The notes beneath the pieces are model-generated. The model searched no databases and was not told the DNA's origin. It saw only the letters and a list, made by a program, of their open reading frames with translations. Of a DNA stretch of 64,000 bases, positions 1 to 7,904 are shown piece by piece. The translations under genes were made by a program, and so were the position numbers. The first letter of the stretch is position 1; every line of letters begins with the position of its first letter. This DNA comes from an uncultured Thermoanaerobaculum sp. (lineage in GTDB: Bacteria > Acidobacteriota > Thermoanaerobaculia > Thermoanaerobaculales > Thermoanaerobaculaceae), in contig CALHAH010000010.1 in assembly GCA_937934115.1 (NCBI GenBank), positions 1-64,000 of the forward strand. Reading direction: 5' to 3'.

Positions 1-71
1 AGCAAAGCCGGGCCTCGCTCCTGTGGGGCCGCCGGTCCGCGGCGGCTATTCACACTGTCCTGCGAAACCCG

Positions 72-141
72 CGCGGAGCGCGGGTCCCACATTTCGCCTG
101 CGCGGAGCGCGGCTCCCACATTGCGCCTGCGCGGAGCGCGG
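72..141. repeat. Tandem 29-bp GC-rich repeat, about 2.4 copies
   Basis: Two adjacent 29-bp units (72-100 and 101-129) differ at only two positions. A third partial copy (130-141) keeps the first 12 bases, CGCGGAGCGCGG. Each unit starts with an inverted-repeat-like core (GCGC..GCGC) followed by TCCCACATT. This resembles extragenic REP-type palindromic elements. It lies just upstream of trmL and probably marks the real intergenic boundary, so a trmL start at 121 would wrongly translate part of it. Confidence 0.7.
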
Positions 142-201
142 CACCCCGGTGGGAAACAGCAACGTTTCGAAGCGGGAGCACCTTTTGGCTACACTTCGCG
201 T

Positions 202-672
202 GTGGCGACGTTGGCCCACGTGGTGCTGCTTTCGCCGGAAATTCCCTGGAACACCGGAAATGTGGGTCGTACCTGCCTGGCTTTTGGTGCCCAACTGCAC
301 TTGGTGCGGCCTTTGGGCTTTTCGTTGGCATCTTCAGCTCTGAGGAGGGCGGGCTTGGATTACTGGGAGCACGTGAACCCGTGCGTTTGGGAAAGCTTCC
401 GCTCTTTCGTGGAAGCCTTGCCCATGCTGGGTGAGGTGTTTTTTTTCTCGGCGGAGGGGGTGCATAGCGTGTTTGAGGTGCGCTTTCCGTCGCATCCGGT
501 GCTGGTCTTTGGTCGGGAATCCGTGGGTTTGCCGGAAAGCGTGCGCCAGCAATTTCGGGAAAGGCTGGTGCGCATTCCGCAAGAACCGGGGGTGGTGCGC
601 TCTTTGAACCTTTCCTCGGCGGTGGCTGTGGCCTTAGCCGAGGTTTACCGCCAACACCGGTTGCTGAAATAA
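202..672 (+). CDS. trmL: tRNA (cytidine/uridine-34-2'-O)-methyltransferase, TrmL-like SPOUT enzyme
   Basis: This is a small SpoU/SPOUT-family methyltransferase of about 156 residues, the usual size of TrmL, which 2'-O-methylates the wobble base of tRNA-Leu. Visible family motifs are the N-terminal SPEIPWNTGNVGR, the middle FGRESVGLPE and the C-terminal RSLNLSSAVAVAL, which together form the knotted SAM site. The GTG at 202 is preferred because the family begins immediately before the PEIP-NTGN motif. The open frame extends upstream to 121, but that part runs into the tandem repeat. No good Shine-Dalgarno site fixes the start. Assignment to TrmL rather than another SpoU subgroup rests on length and motifs. 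Confidence 0.85.
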   Translation: MATLAHVVLLSPEIPWNTGNVGRTCLAFGAQLHLVRPLGFSLASSALRRAGLDYWEHVNPCVWESFRSFVEALPMLGEVFFFSAEGVHSVFEVRFPSHPVLVFGRESVGLPESVRQQFRERLVRIPQEPGVVRSLNLSSAVAVALAEVYRQHRLLK

Positions 673-736
673 AACCCGATGGCGGGCGGTTGCTGGGGAT
701 AGCCCAGCGAAACCTGGGCCGGAATGGGAGGTTGGC

Positions 737-1330
737 ATGAGGCGAGCTTTACTGCTGCTGGCAGCTTACGTGGTGGCTTTTGGCGCCCACGCCCAGGAGC
801 CACAGGCGGTCTGGAACCACGACCCAGCCCACTCGTCCGTGGCTTTTGCGGTGCGGCACATGATGGTTTCCAACGTGCGCGGGGAATTCACGCGGTTTTC
901 AATTTCCGTGACCACCCTTGGCGACAAGCCAGAAACGGCGCAGGTGCAGGTGAGCATTGATTCTGATTCCATTGATACCCGTATTGCCGACCGCGACAAG
1001 CATTTGCGCTCGGCGGATTTTTTGGACGTGGAAAAGTACCCAACCATTACCTTCGTTTCGAAAAACGTGGAGGCGGCAGGTGGCGGAAGGTACCGGGTTG
1101 CCGGGGACCTCACGATTAAAGGCGTTACAAAGCCTGTGGTTTTGGAGGCGGAGGTGAGCCCGGTGATGAAGGACCCCTGGGGCAACCTGAGGGTTGGCGT
1201 CCACGCCACCACCACCATCAACCGCAAGGACTTTGGAATCGTGTGGCACAAAGTCCTGGATACTGGGGAGCTGGTTGTGGGCGACGAGGTGCGCGTGATC
1301 TTGGACGTGGAGCTGGTGCGAAAGCCCTAG
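737..1330 (+). CDS. YceI-family periplasmic lipid-binding-like protein
   Basis: The protein has 197 residues, with a signal peptide at about residues 1-20 (hydrophobic LLLLAAYVVAFGAHA then Gln). A YceI domain follows, with the typical opening WNHDPAHSSVAFAVRHMMVSN and the segments DSDSIDTRIADRDKHLRSADFLDVEKYP and VGDEVRVILDVEL. YceI proteins are secreted lipocalin-like beta barrels that bind isoprenoid or other amphipathic ligands; the physiological ligand here is unknown. The start ATG follows a GGGAGG site with good spacing. The gene sits alone between trmL and a TonB receptor. Confidence 0.9.
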   Translation: MRRALLLLAAYVVAFGAHAQEPQAVWNHDPAHSSVAFAVRHMMVSNVRGEFTRFSISVTTLGDKPETAQVQVSIDSDSIDTRIADRDKHLRSADFLDVEKYPTITFVSKNVEAAGGGRYRVAGDLTIKGVTKPVVLEAEVSPVMKDPWGNLRVGVHATTTINRKDFGIVWHKVLDTGELVVGDEVRVILDVELVRKP

Positions 1331-1418
1331 AGATACTTGGCCCGTCCAATTCGTCGAATAGCGGCAAACAAATAATTGAACAAAAGGGGACCTAGGCGCC
1401 TTGGATCCCCTCTCGTTT

Positions 1419-1435
1419 TTGGCATCACACTTGCT
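1419..1435 (+). promoter_or_regulatory. Sigma-54 (RpoN) type -24/-12 promoter candidate
   Basis: The sequence TTGGCATCACACTTGCT matches the -24/-12 consensus (YTGGCACG-N4-TTGCW) at all but two positions and has the diagnostic GG-N10-GC spacing (GG 1421-1422, GC 1433-1434). The predicted transcription start is near 1446, giving a leader of about 68 nt before the ribosome site and ATG of the TonB receptor at 1514. It lies in non-coding DNA directly upstream of a single large gene. Confidence 0.55.
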
Positions 1436-1513
1436 TGTGAAGGAACTGATGGGTGGTGTGTTTTGGAAACGGCAACAAGGAGCTGGTTTACCCAGCGGAA
1501 AGGAGGAGATGTT

Positions 1514-4474
1514 ATGAGGCGATGGCTGGTAGTTTGTTTGCTTCTGTTTTTAGGGGTGGTCTTGCCCTTGGGGGCGCAAATCCCCACCGGCAAGATTGAG
1601 GGGAAGGTACGGGATAACTCGGGGCCGCTTCCTGGTGTAACGGTCACAGTCTCGTCCCCCAGCCTCCAGGGTACACGAGCGGCAGTCAGTGGCGCCAACG
1701 GGGACTTCAGCGTTCCGCTGTTGCCCCCAGGGGAATACACGGTAAGGTTTGAGCTTTCCGGTTACCAAACCGTGGAGGAAAGGGTCAAGGTTAACGCTGC
1801 GCAGGTGACCAAGGTGGACGTGCTTTTGGAGCAAGGGACGTTCGCGGAAGAGGTGACCGTTACGGGAGCGTTTGAGCCGGTTTCCACCACCACACAAGCA
1901 GCGGTGACCTTCGAAAAGTCCTTCGTGGAAGACCTGCCGGTAGGGCGCACCCTGGCTGCTACCACGCTGCTAGCTCCCGGTGTGGCAGACACCGGACCGG
2001 GTGGAAACATCACGATTTCTGGCGCCATGTCCTATGAAAACCTGTGGTTGGTGAACGGCGTGGTGCTCAACGAGAACATCCGTGGGCAAGCGCTTCCCCT
2101 TTTCATCGAGGATGCCTTGCAGGAAACCACCGTGAGTACGGCAGGTATTTCCGCCGAGTACGGGAGGTTCTCCGGTGGTGTGATTACCGCCATTACCAAG
2201 TCCGGTGGCAACGAGTTTTCGGGGTCTTTTCGCGACTCCCTGTTCCGGGATGTTTGGCAAAAACCCACCCCCAAGACGGTGGCCCGCGACGACAAATTGA
2301 ACCACACCTACGAGGCGACGCTTGGGGGCCGCATCATTCGGGACAAGCTGTGGTTCTTTTTGGCGGGAAGGCAGCGCTCGTTGGAAAGCGCTAGCCAGAC
2401 GGCTATTACGCAAATCCCGTACAAAGTCACTGAAGAAGAGCTGCGATGGGAAGCCAAGCTCACGTATTCTTTAAACCCATCGCACCGTTTCGTGGGTTCG
2501 TACACCAAGCGTGATCGTGAGCAGGGGAACAACTCTTTTGGCACCATTATGGACCTCCGCAGCTTGTATGACCGGGAACTCCCTGAGTTCCTCATGGTCT
2601 TCAACTACAACGGCGCCATTGGCAGCAACCTCTTCGTGGAGGCGCAGTACTCCGAGCGCGAATTGAAGTTTGTGAACTCTGGTTCGCGGTACCGGGACCT
2701 GATTTACGGAACCCTGCTTTTGGACCAAGCCACCGGTCGCCGGTTTTGGAGCCCCACCTTTTGCGGTGTGTGCACCCCGGAGATTCGCGCCAACAAAAAT
2801 TATCTTGTGAAAGGCACCTACTTCTGGTCCACCGAAAAGCTGGGCTCCCACGACATTACCTTTGGTTACGACGCTTTTGACGACATTCGCGCGGCCAACA
2901 ACCACCAATCGGGTTCGGATTTCCGCATTTACCTTTCGGCCGTCATCATTGGTCAGGACGTTTATGCGCGCTTGGTGCCCAATTCCTCCTACGTCATGTG
3001 GAACCCCATCCTCAAGCCCACCAAAGGCACGGATTTCTGGACAAAGTCGTTCTACATCAACGACCGTTGGCGGCTCAACAAGAACTTTTCCTTTAACGTT
3101 GGTGTCCGCTACGACAAGAACGATGGCACCGACCAAGAGGGCAAGAAAGTCATTAAGGATTCCAAGATCAGCCCGCGTTTGGGCCTTACCTGGGATCCTA
3201 AGGGCGATGGACGCTGGGCGGTCAACGCCAGTTACGGTGTGTACGTGATGGCCATCGCCAACAGCCAGGGGGACGCCTCCTCAGCAGCTGGAAACCCCGC
3301 CATTTACACCTGGACGTACACGGGACCGGCGGTAAACGCCAACTGCTCGGCCAGCAATCCGTCGGCATGCTTGCCTACGGAGCAGGTGCTGCAGCAGTTC
3401 TGGCAGTGGTTTGATTCCATTGGTGGCACTAACAACCCCAACTACCGTTCGGTGCCCTCGATCCCCGGTGGCAATATCTTTATTTCCGAGGATATGGCAT
3501 CGCCCGACGTGCGCGAGTATCTGCTGTCATTGGCGCGCAGTTTTGGCAGCAAAGGTTCAGCGCGCCTTGATTTCATCAAGCGGAAATTTGGTGACTTTTA
3601 CGCCCAGCGCATTGACCTCACTACGGGTCAAGTAACCCTTCCCAACGGTAGGGTGGTGGATAAGGCGATGGTGGTCAACGAGGATACCTTGCTGGAACGC
3701 AAGTACGACGCGGTGCAAATCTCTGGGGACTTCCGCCCCTTCCAGCGGCTGCGCGTTGGTGGAAACTACACGTATTCCAAGGCCTACGGCAACTGGGACG
3801 GGGAAACGGGTCCCTCCGGCCCAGTGCGCTCAGGCATCCTTGAGTACCCTGAATACCGCGATGTACGGTGGTACGCGCCCAAGGGTCATTTGAGCATTGA
3901 TCAGAAGCATCGCGCTCGGTTGTGGGCCTCGTACGACATCGTCACCAGCAAGAGCCACCGTTTGAACGTGAGCTTGTTGCAAAGCTACTGGTCCGGTACC
4001 CCCTACGGTGCGGTGGGAACCATCAGCCTTATCAACCGCAACCCTGGAGGTAACAACGCGCCGTACGTGACCAACCCCGGCTACCGTAACCCGCCCACCA
4101 CGCAAACGTACTACTTCACCAACCGCGACGCCTACCGCACGCCGGATATCACCTCCACCGACATTGCTTTCAACTACTCGTTCTTTGCCGATGTCCTTGG
4201 AAGCCGGTTGGAGCTCTTCCTGCAACCGGAAGTGCGCAACGTTTTCAACCACAAGACTCCCATCTCTGTGAATACCACCGTTTTTACTCGCGCCAACCGT
4301 GCCGGCTTTGATACCTTTAACCCCTTCACGGAAACCCCGCGGGAATGCCCACAGGGGCAGTCCAACTGCGCTGGGTACCACTGGCAAAAAGGGCCTGACT
4401 TTGGCAAGCCCACCACTGCCGGTTCTTACCAGTCGCCACGAACGTTTTTGGTCTCTCTGGGTGTGCGCTTCTAG
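1514..4474 (+). CDS. TonB-dependent receptor with N-terminal carboxypeptidase-regulatory domain (Oar-like)
   Basis: This outer-membrane beta-barrel transporter has 986 residues. A signal peptide spans about residues 1-21 (LLLFLGVVLPLGAQ). A CarboxypepD_reg Ig-like domain (about 25-105, GKIEGKVRDNSG to GEYTVRFELSGYQTVEERV) is followed by a TonB plug (EEVTVTGAF, then VNGVVLNENIRG) and a long barrel ending in Phe (TFLVSLGVRF), as outer-membrane insertion signals do. The substrate is not predictable. AGGAGGAG immediately upstream of the ATG at 1514 fixes the start; an open frame back to 1376 would translate the promoter and leader. This architecture is abundant in Acidobacteriota. A strong terminator follows, so it looks monocistronic. 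Confidence 0.9.
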   Translation: MRRWLVVCLLLFLGVVLPLGAQIPTGKIEGKVRDNSGPLPGVTVTVSSPSLQGTRAAVSGANGDFSVPLLPPGEYTVRFELSGYQTVEERVKVNAAQVTKVDVLLEQGTFAEEVTVTGAFEPVSTTTQAAVTFEKSFVEDLPVGRTLAATTLLAPGVADTGPGGNITISGAMSYENLWLVNGVVLNENIRGQALPLFIEDALQETTVSTAGISAEYGRFSGGVITAITKSGGNEFSGSFRDSLFRDVWQKPTPKTVARDDKLNHTYEATLGGRIIRDKLWFFLAGRQRSLESASQTAITQIPYKVTEEELRWEAKLTYSLNPSHRFVGSYTKRDREQGNNSFGTIMDLRSLYDRELPEFLMVFNYNGAIGSNLFVEAQYSERELKFVNSGSRYRDLIYGTLLLDQATGRRFWSPTFCGVCTPEIRANKNYLVKGTYFWSTEKLGSHDITFGYDAFDDIRAANNHQSGSDFRIYLSAVIIGQDVYARLVPNSSYVMWNPILKPTKGTDFWTKSFYINDRWRLNKNFSFNVGVRYDKNDGTDQEGKKVIKDSKISPRLGLTWDPKGDGRWAVNASYGVYVMAIANSQGDASSAAGNPAIYTWTYTGPAVNANCSASNPSACLPTEQVLQQFWQWFDSIGGTNNPNYRSVPSIPGGNIFISEDMASPDVREYLLSLARSFGSKGSARLDFIKRKFGDFYAQRIDLTTGQVTLPNGRVVDKAMVVNEDTLLERKYDAVQISGDFRPFQRLRVGGNYTYSKAYGNWDGETGPSGPVRSGILEYPEYRDVRWYAPKGHLSIDQKHRARLWASYDIVTSKSHRLNVSLLQSYWSGTPYGAVGTISLINRNPGGNNAPYVTNPGYRNPPTTQTYYFTNRDAYRTPDITSTDIAFNYSFFADVLGSRLELFLQPEVRNVFNHKTPISVNTTVFTRANRAGFDTFNPFTETPRECPQGQSNCAGYHWQKGPDFGKPTTAGSYQSPRTFLVSLGVRF

Positions 4475-4493
4475 CGACGCCTGCTCGCAGGGG

Positions 4494-4526
4494 AAGCCCC
4501 GCCTGGCGGCGGGGCTTTTCTTTTTT
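4494..4526 (+). terminator. Rho-independent terminator after the TonB receptor
   Basis: A perfect 10-bp stem (AAGCCCCGCC at 4494-4503 with GGCGGGGCTT at 4508-4517) and a TGGC loop are followed by TTTTCTTTTTT. It starts 19 bp after the receptor stop codon. Confidence 0.92.
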
Positions 4527-5012
4527 GGCGAGAAGGTCTTTGGCTTAAAGTTGTGACTCGCTGCCTTGCTCTTGTGCAGGTTCGGCTGTCATTTGCGGCA
4601 CAGGGATGTTCAGCCGGGCGCAAACACGGCCAAAAACCAGGTTTCGTCAGCAACAGGCCCCACCGTGAACGCTTCAGGGATGACGGCCAGGGCCAAGCAA
4701 GCCCCAAGGCATGGGAGCTGGAGGGAGCTGGGCAGAAAGAGCGTACATAGCAGAATCCCGGAAAACGGGTCTTTAGGACATGAGAAGGCCGCCGCCAAGC
4801 GTGCCACGACGCCACCCCGCATCGCCACCTGCGCTTGGTGCTCATTTTCCCTCGGCAAAAAACCCCCTTCCTGTCCTACCGCGCTGTGAAGTTTTGCGGC
4901 CGAAAAAAGCCCACCGGTTTTTCCCTTGGGAGAGTTTTCCCGTTGTCAGGCTCTTCACGCCAGGCCCGCATGGGTTGTTGCTACGCCTTGGGGAAGAGGG
5001 TACTTTTGCACG
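4527..5012. other. Non-coding or uncharacterised gap between the TonB receptor and queA
   Basis: No confident gene is seen in about 485 bp. On the minus strand, 4610-4822 (ATG) or 4610-4858 (TTG) encodes a hydrophobic, Cys-containing stretch of 70-82 residues, including LCTLFLPSSL and CLALAVIPEA. It reads like a membrane-protein fragment but matches no family I recognise and ends abruptly. Short plus-strand frames look random. It may be a decayed gene or a long queA leader; no riboswitch-like fold was identified. Confidence 0.3.
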
Positions 5013-6035
5013 GTGCGAACAGAAGATTTTGCCTACGAGCTTCCGGGCGAGCTTATTTTCCCGTTCCCGCGCCCGCGGGGAACCTCACGGCTTTTGGTGG
5101 TGCATCGGCAGGGGGGTGTGAGGGAGGCCAACATTCGCGATTTTCCCAGTTTTTTAAGGCCTGAGGATGTGCTGCTCCTCAACGACGTGCGCGTCATTCC
5201 AGCTCGCCTTCGCGGACGACGCCCTGGCGGTGGTAAATGCGAGCTTTTCCTCTTGCGTCCGCAAGGGGAGGGGATTTGGGAAGCCCTGGGGCGGCCAGCA
5301 GCTCGGCTTCGGGAGGGTACAGCCGTTTTTTTCCCATGGGGGCAAGCTGTTATTCAGGCTCGGCAAGAAGGGGGTCGTTTTTTGGTGGCCTTTGAGGCTC
5401 CCCTGGACGTGCCAGCGTTGGAAGCGGTGGGCGAGGTGCCACTTCCGCCGTACATTGAAAGGAAACGCCCGGTGCAGCCGGAAGACCGCCAGCGTTACCA
5501 AACGGTCTTTGCCCGCAAGGGCCTAGCGGTGGCAGCCCCCACCGCCGGCTTGCATTTCACGCCCGAGCTTTTGGCTGCCTGCCAAGCTCGGGGGGTGGAG
5601 GTGACCAGCCTTACCCTGCACGTGGGTCCCGGCACGTTTAAGCCGGTAAAGACCCAGGATCCCCGGGAGCACCGCTTGGACCCTGAGCTTTACGAGGTTG
5701 CCCCGGAAACGGCATGGGCCCTTAACCGAGCGTTGGCGACAGGCAGACGCATCGTGTGCGTGGGGACCACCTCGGTGCGCGCCTTGGAAGACGCGCTGGC
5801 GCGCGGCAGGGGCAAGGTTTTGCCGGGAACCGCTTGGGCTACGACCTACGTTCTCCCCGGCTTTGCATTTCGTGGCACCGGCGCCCTGCTCACCAACTTT
5901 CATCTCCCACGTTCTACGTTGCTGATGTTGGTGGCGGCCTTTGCCGGTAGGGAAAAGGTATTGCAAGCGTATGAGCTGGCCAAGGATCGCGGCTTTGGCT
6001 TTTACTCCTATGGCGACGCCATGCTGATCCTTTAG
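5013..6035 (+). CDS. queA: S-adenosylmethionine:tRNA ribosyltransferase-isomerase
   Basis: QueA transfers and isomerises the ribosyl moiety of SAM onto 7-aminomethyl-7-deazaguanine at tRNA position 34 to make epoxyqueuosine. The product is about 340 residues, the normal length. The N-terminus VRTEDFAYELPGELI, followed by SRLLVVHR, LLLNDVRVIPARLRG, AAPTAGLHFTPELL, LTLHVGPGTFKPV, TTSVRALE and LLTNFHLPRSTLLMLVAAFAG, covers the full family signature. The GTG at 5013 aligns with the conserved family start; the frame stays open to 4926, but the upstream residues are unrelated. GGGGAAGAGGG about 12 nt upstream could serve as the ribosome site. pepF follows 39 nt downstream. Confidence 0.95.
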   Translation: MRTEDFAYELPGELIFPFPRPRGTSRLLVVHRQGGVREANIRDFPSFLRPEDVLLLNDVRVIPARLRGRRPGGGKCELFLLRPQGEGIWEALGRPAARLREGTAVFFPWGQAVIQARQEGGRFLVAFEAPLDVPALEAVGEVPLPPYIERKRPVQPEDRQRYQTVFARKGLAVAAPTAGLHFTPELLAACQARGVEVTSLTLHVGPGTFKPVKTQDPREHRLDPELYEVAPETAWALNRALATGRRIVCVGTTSVRALEDALARGRGKVLPGTAWATTYVLPGFAFRGTGALLTNFHLPRSTLLMLVAAFAGREKVLQAYELAKDRGFGFYSYGDAMLIL

Positions 6036-6074
6036 CCCGCTGGTTTGCTACCATCGGTTCCTTCGGAGGGCGAC

Positions 6075-7883
6075 GTGGCAGAAACGGGTTGGGACTTAAC
6101 ACACCTTTTCCCCAGCGATGAGGCTTTTTGGCAGGCTTTCTCTCAGCTTGCAGCGCGGGCGGAACTGGGCGCCCGGTGGGAGGGGACCTCGCTTGCGGAA
6201 AGCACCCACCTGCTGGGGGCGTTGCGCGACTTTTTTCAAACCTTTCGCGACTTTGGCCGTCTTGCGGTGTACGCCCTGGCTAGCTCCGACGAAGATACCC
6301 GGCACGGGGAACGATGGGCGCGGCGGCTGCAGGTGCAAGACCTGGGCGCCAAGCTGGCGGCTGCGTGGTCGTGGCTTTCCCCGCGGTTGGCACAGCTGGG
6401 GGGAGCACGGGTGGAAACCCTCCTAGCCCAGGAGCCCCAGCTGGCAGAGTTTGCTTTTTTCTTGCGGGATGCGGTGCGCCTCGGCCGCCACCTTTTATCG
6501 GAAGGTGAGGAAAGGGTTTTGGCCGAGTTGTCGCCGGTGGGGCGGGCCCCTTACAACCTTTACCAAGTTCTCACCCACGCGGAGTTCCCTTTTCCGGAAA
6601 TGGAGCTACCCAACGGGGAACGGGTACGCGTGGACCAAACAACGTACACGCGGCTGCGGGAACACCCCGACCGCTTTTTGCGGGAAAAAGCCACTCGTGG
6701 TTTTTTCGCCACGTACCGGCACTTTGCCCGCACCCTGGCCTGTGCCTTGGACGCCCACGTGCGCCACCAGGTTACCGAAGCACGCCTGCGGCGTTTCGCT
6801 TCCTCCTTGGAAGCAGCACTCTTCCCCCACGCTGTACCTTTAGGCGTGTACCACCGTCTTTTGGCAGAGGCCGATCACCTCTTGCCCCTTCTCCACCGTC
6901 TGTTTGCCTTGCGGCGCAAGGCCCTGGGTCTTTCGCAGCTGGCGTTTTTTGACCTCTATGTGCCCTGGGGTGAGGACAGCTTCGGTGAGATCCCCCTGGA
7001 TCGAGCCCGGGAGCTTCTGTTGGAAAGCGTGACCCCCCTGGGGGAGGAGTACGTGCAAATCCTGCAGGAGGGGTTGCAGGGGGGGTGGATGGACCCCTAC
7101 CCGCGCCCCGGGAAGAGGTCGGGCGCCTATTGCACCGGTGAAGCCTACGATGTGCACCCCTATGTGCTGTTGAACTTCCAAGGCTCCCTGGACAACGTGG
7201 CCACCCTAGCCCACGAGTGGGGTCACGCCGTGCACTCTGCCCTGGCCAATCGCTACCAGCCCTACCCCACAGCGGAATACCCGATTTTTTTGGCGGAAAT
7301 TGCTTCCACCTTAAACGAGACCCTGCTTTTCCACCACCTTTTGCAAATTTCTCTGAAGCCAGCTCAAATGCTTTTTGTCCTTTCGTACTTTTTAGAACAC
7401 ATCCGGGGAACCTTTTTCCGGCAAGCCAACTTTGCGGATTTCGAGTTAGCGGTGTATCAAAGAGTAGAGGAGGGCGAGGCGCTCACCGGTGACAACCTCA
7501 CGGCCCTTTACGGGGAAAAACAGCAAAGGTGGCTAGGCCACGGCAAGGAAGTGGAAGTGGACGAGGAGTTTGCCGTGGAGTGGGCGTATATCCCGCACTT
7601 TTACTACGGCTTTTACGTTTACCAGTACGCCACTTCCATGGCGGCGTCCACTTTTTTTGCGCGGCAAATCCTGGCGGGAGAGCCCGGGGCAAGGGAACGC
7701 TACCTTAACCTCCTCAAGGCTGGTGGCTCGGCGTACCCCTACGAGCTTTTATGCCAAGCTGGGGTGGACCTGGCCAGCCCCGAACCGTACCAGGAGCTGG
7801 GGGTTTTCTTCGCTGACATGCTCGATAAGGCCGAGAGGCTTTTGCACCAGCAAAACATAGGGGTAAAGGTGGCCGTATCATAA
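6075..7883 (+). CDS. pepF: Oligoendopeptidase F (M3B zinc metallopeptidase)
   Basis: This cytosolic M3-family oligopeptidase has 602 residues, the typical length. The zinc site HEWGH is at residues 380-384, followed by EIASTLNE, which supplies the third ligand and the family signature. Conserved substrate-loop segments KRSGAYCTG, PYVLLNFQGSLDNVATLAHEWGH and HFYYGFYVYQYATSMAAS are present. The GTG at 6075 is chosen because GGAGGG lies just upstream and M3B proteins begin near WDLTHLFPSDEAF; a TTG ten codons earlier is possible. It likely shares a transcript with queA and sppA. Confidence 0.93.
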   Translation: MAETGWDLTHLFPSDEAFWQAFSQLAARAELGARWEGTSLAESTHLLGALRDFFQTFRDFGRLAVYALASSDEDTRHGERWARRLQVQDLGAKLAAAWSWLSPRLAQLGGARVETLLAQEPQLAEFAFFLRDAVRLGRHLLSEGEERVLAELSPVGRAPYNLYQVLTHAEFPFPEMELPNGERVRVDQTTYTRLREHPDRFLREKATRGFFATYRHFARTLACALDAHVRHQVTEARLRRFASSLEAALFPHAVPLGVYHRLLAEADHLLPLLHRLFALRRKALGLSQLAFFDLYVPWGEDSFGEIPLDRARELLLESVTPLGEEYVQILQEGLQGGWMDPYPRPGKRSGAYCTGEAYDVHPYVLLNFQGSLDNVATLAHEWGHAVHSALANRYQPYPTAEYPIFLAEIASTLNETLLFHHLLQISLKPAQMLFVLSYFLEHIRGTFFRQANFADFELAVYQRVEEGEALTGDNLTALYGEKQQRWLGHGKEVEVDEEFAVEWAYIPHFYYGFYVYQYATSMAASTFFARQILAGEPGARERYLNLLKAGGSAYPYELLCQAGVDLASPEPYQELGVFFADMLDKAERLLHQQNIGVKVAVS

Positions 7884-7904
7884 GCCTGGAAGCAGGAGGT
7901 GGCT

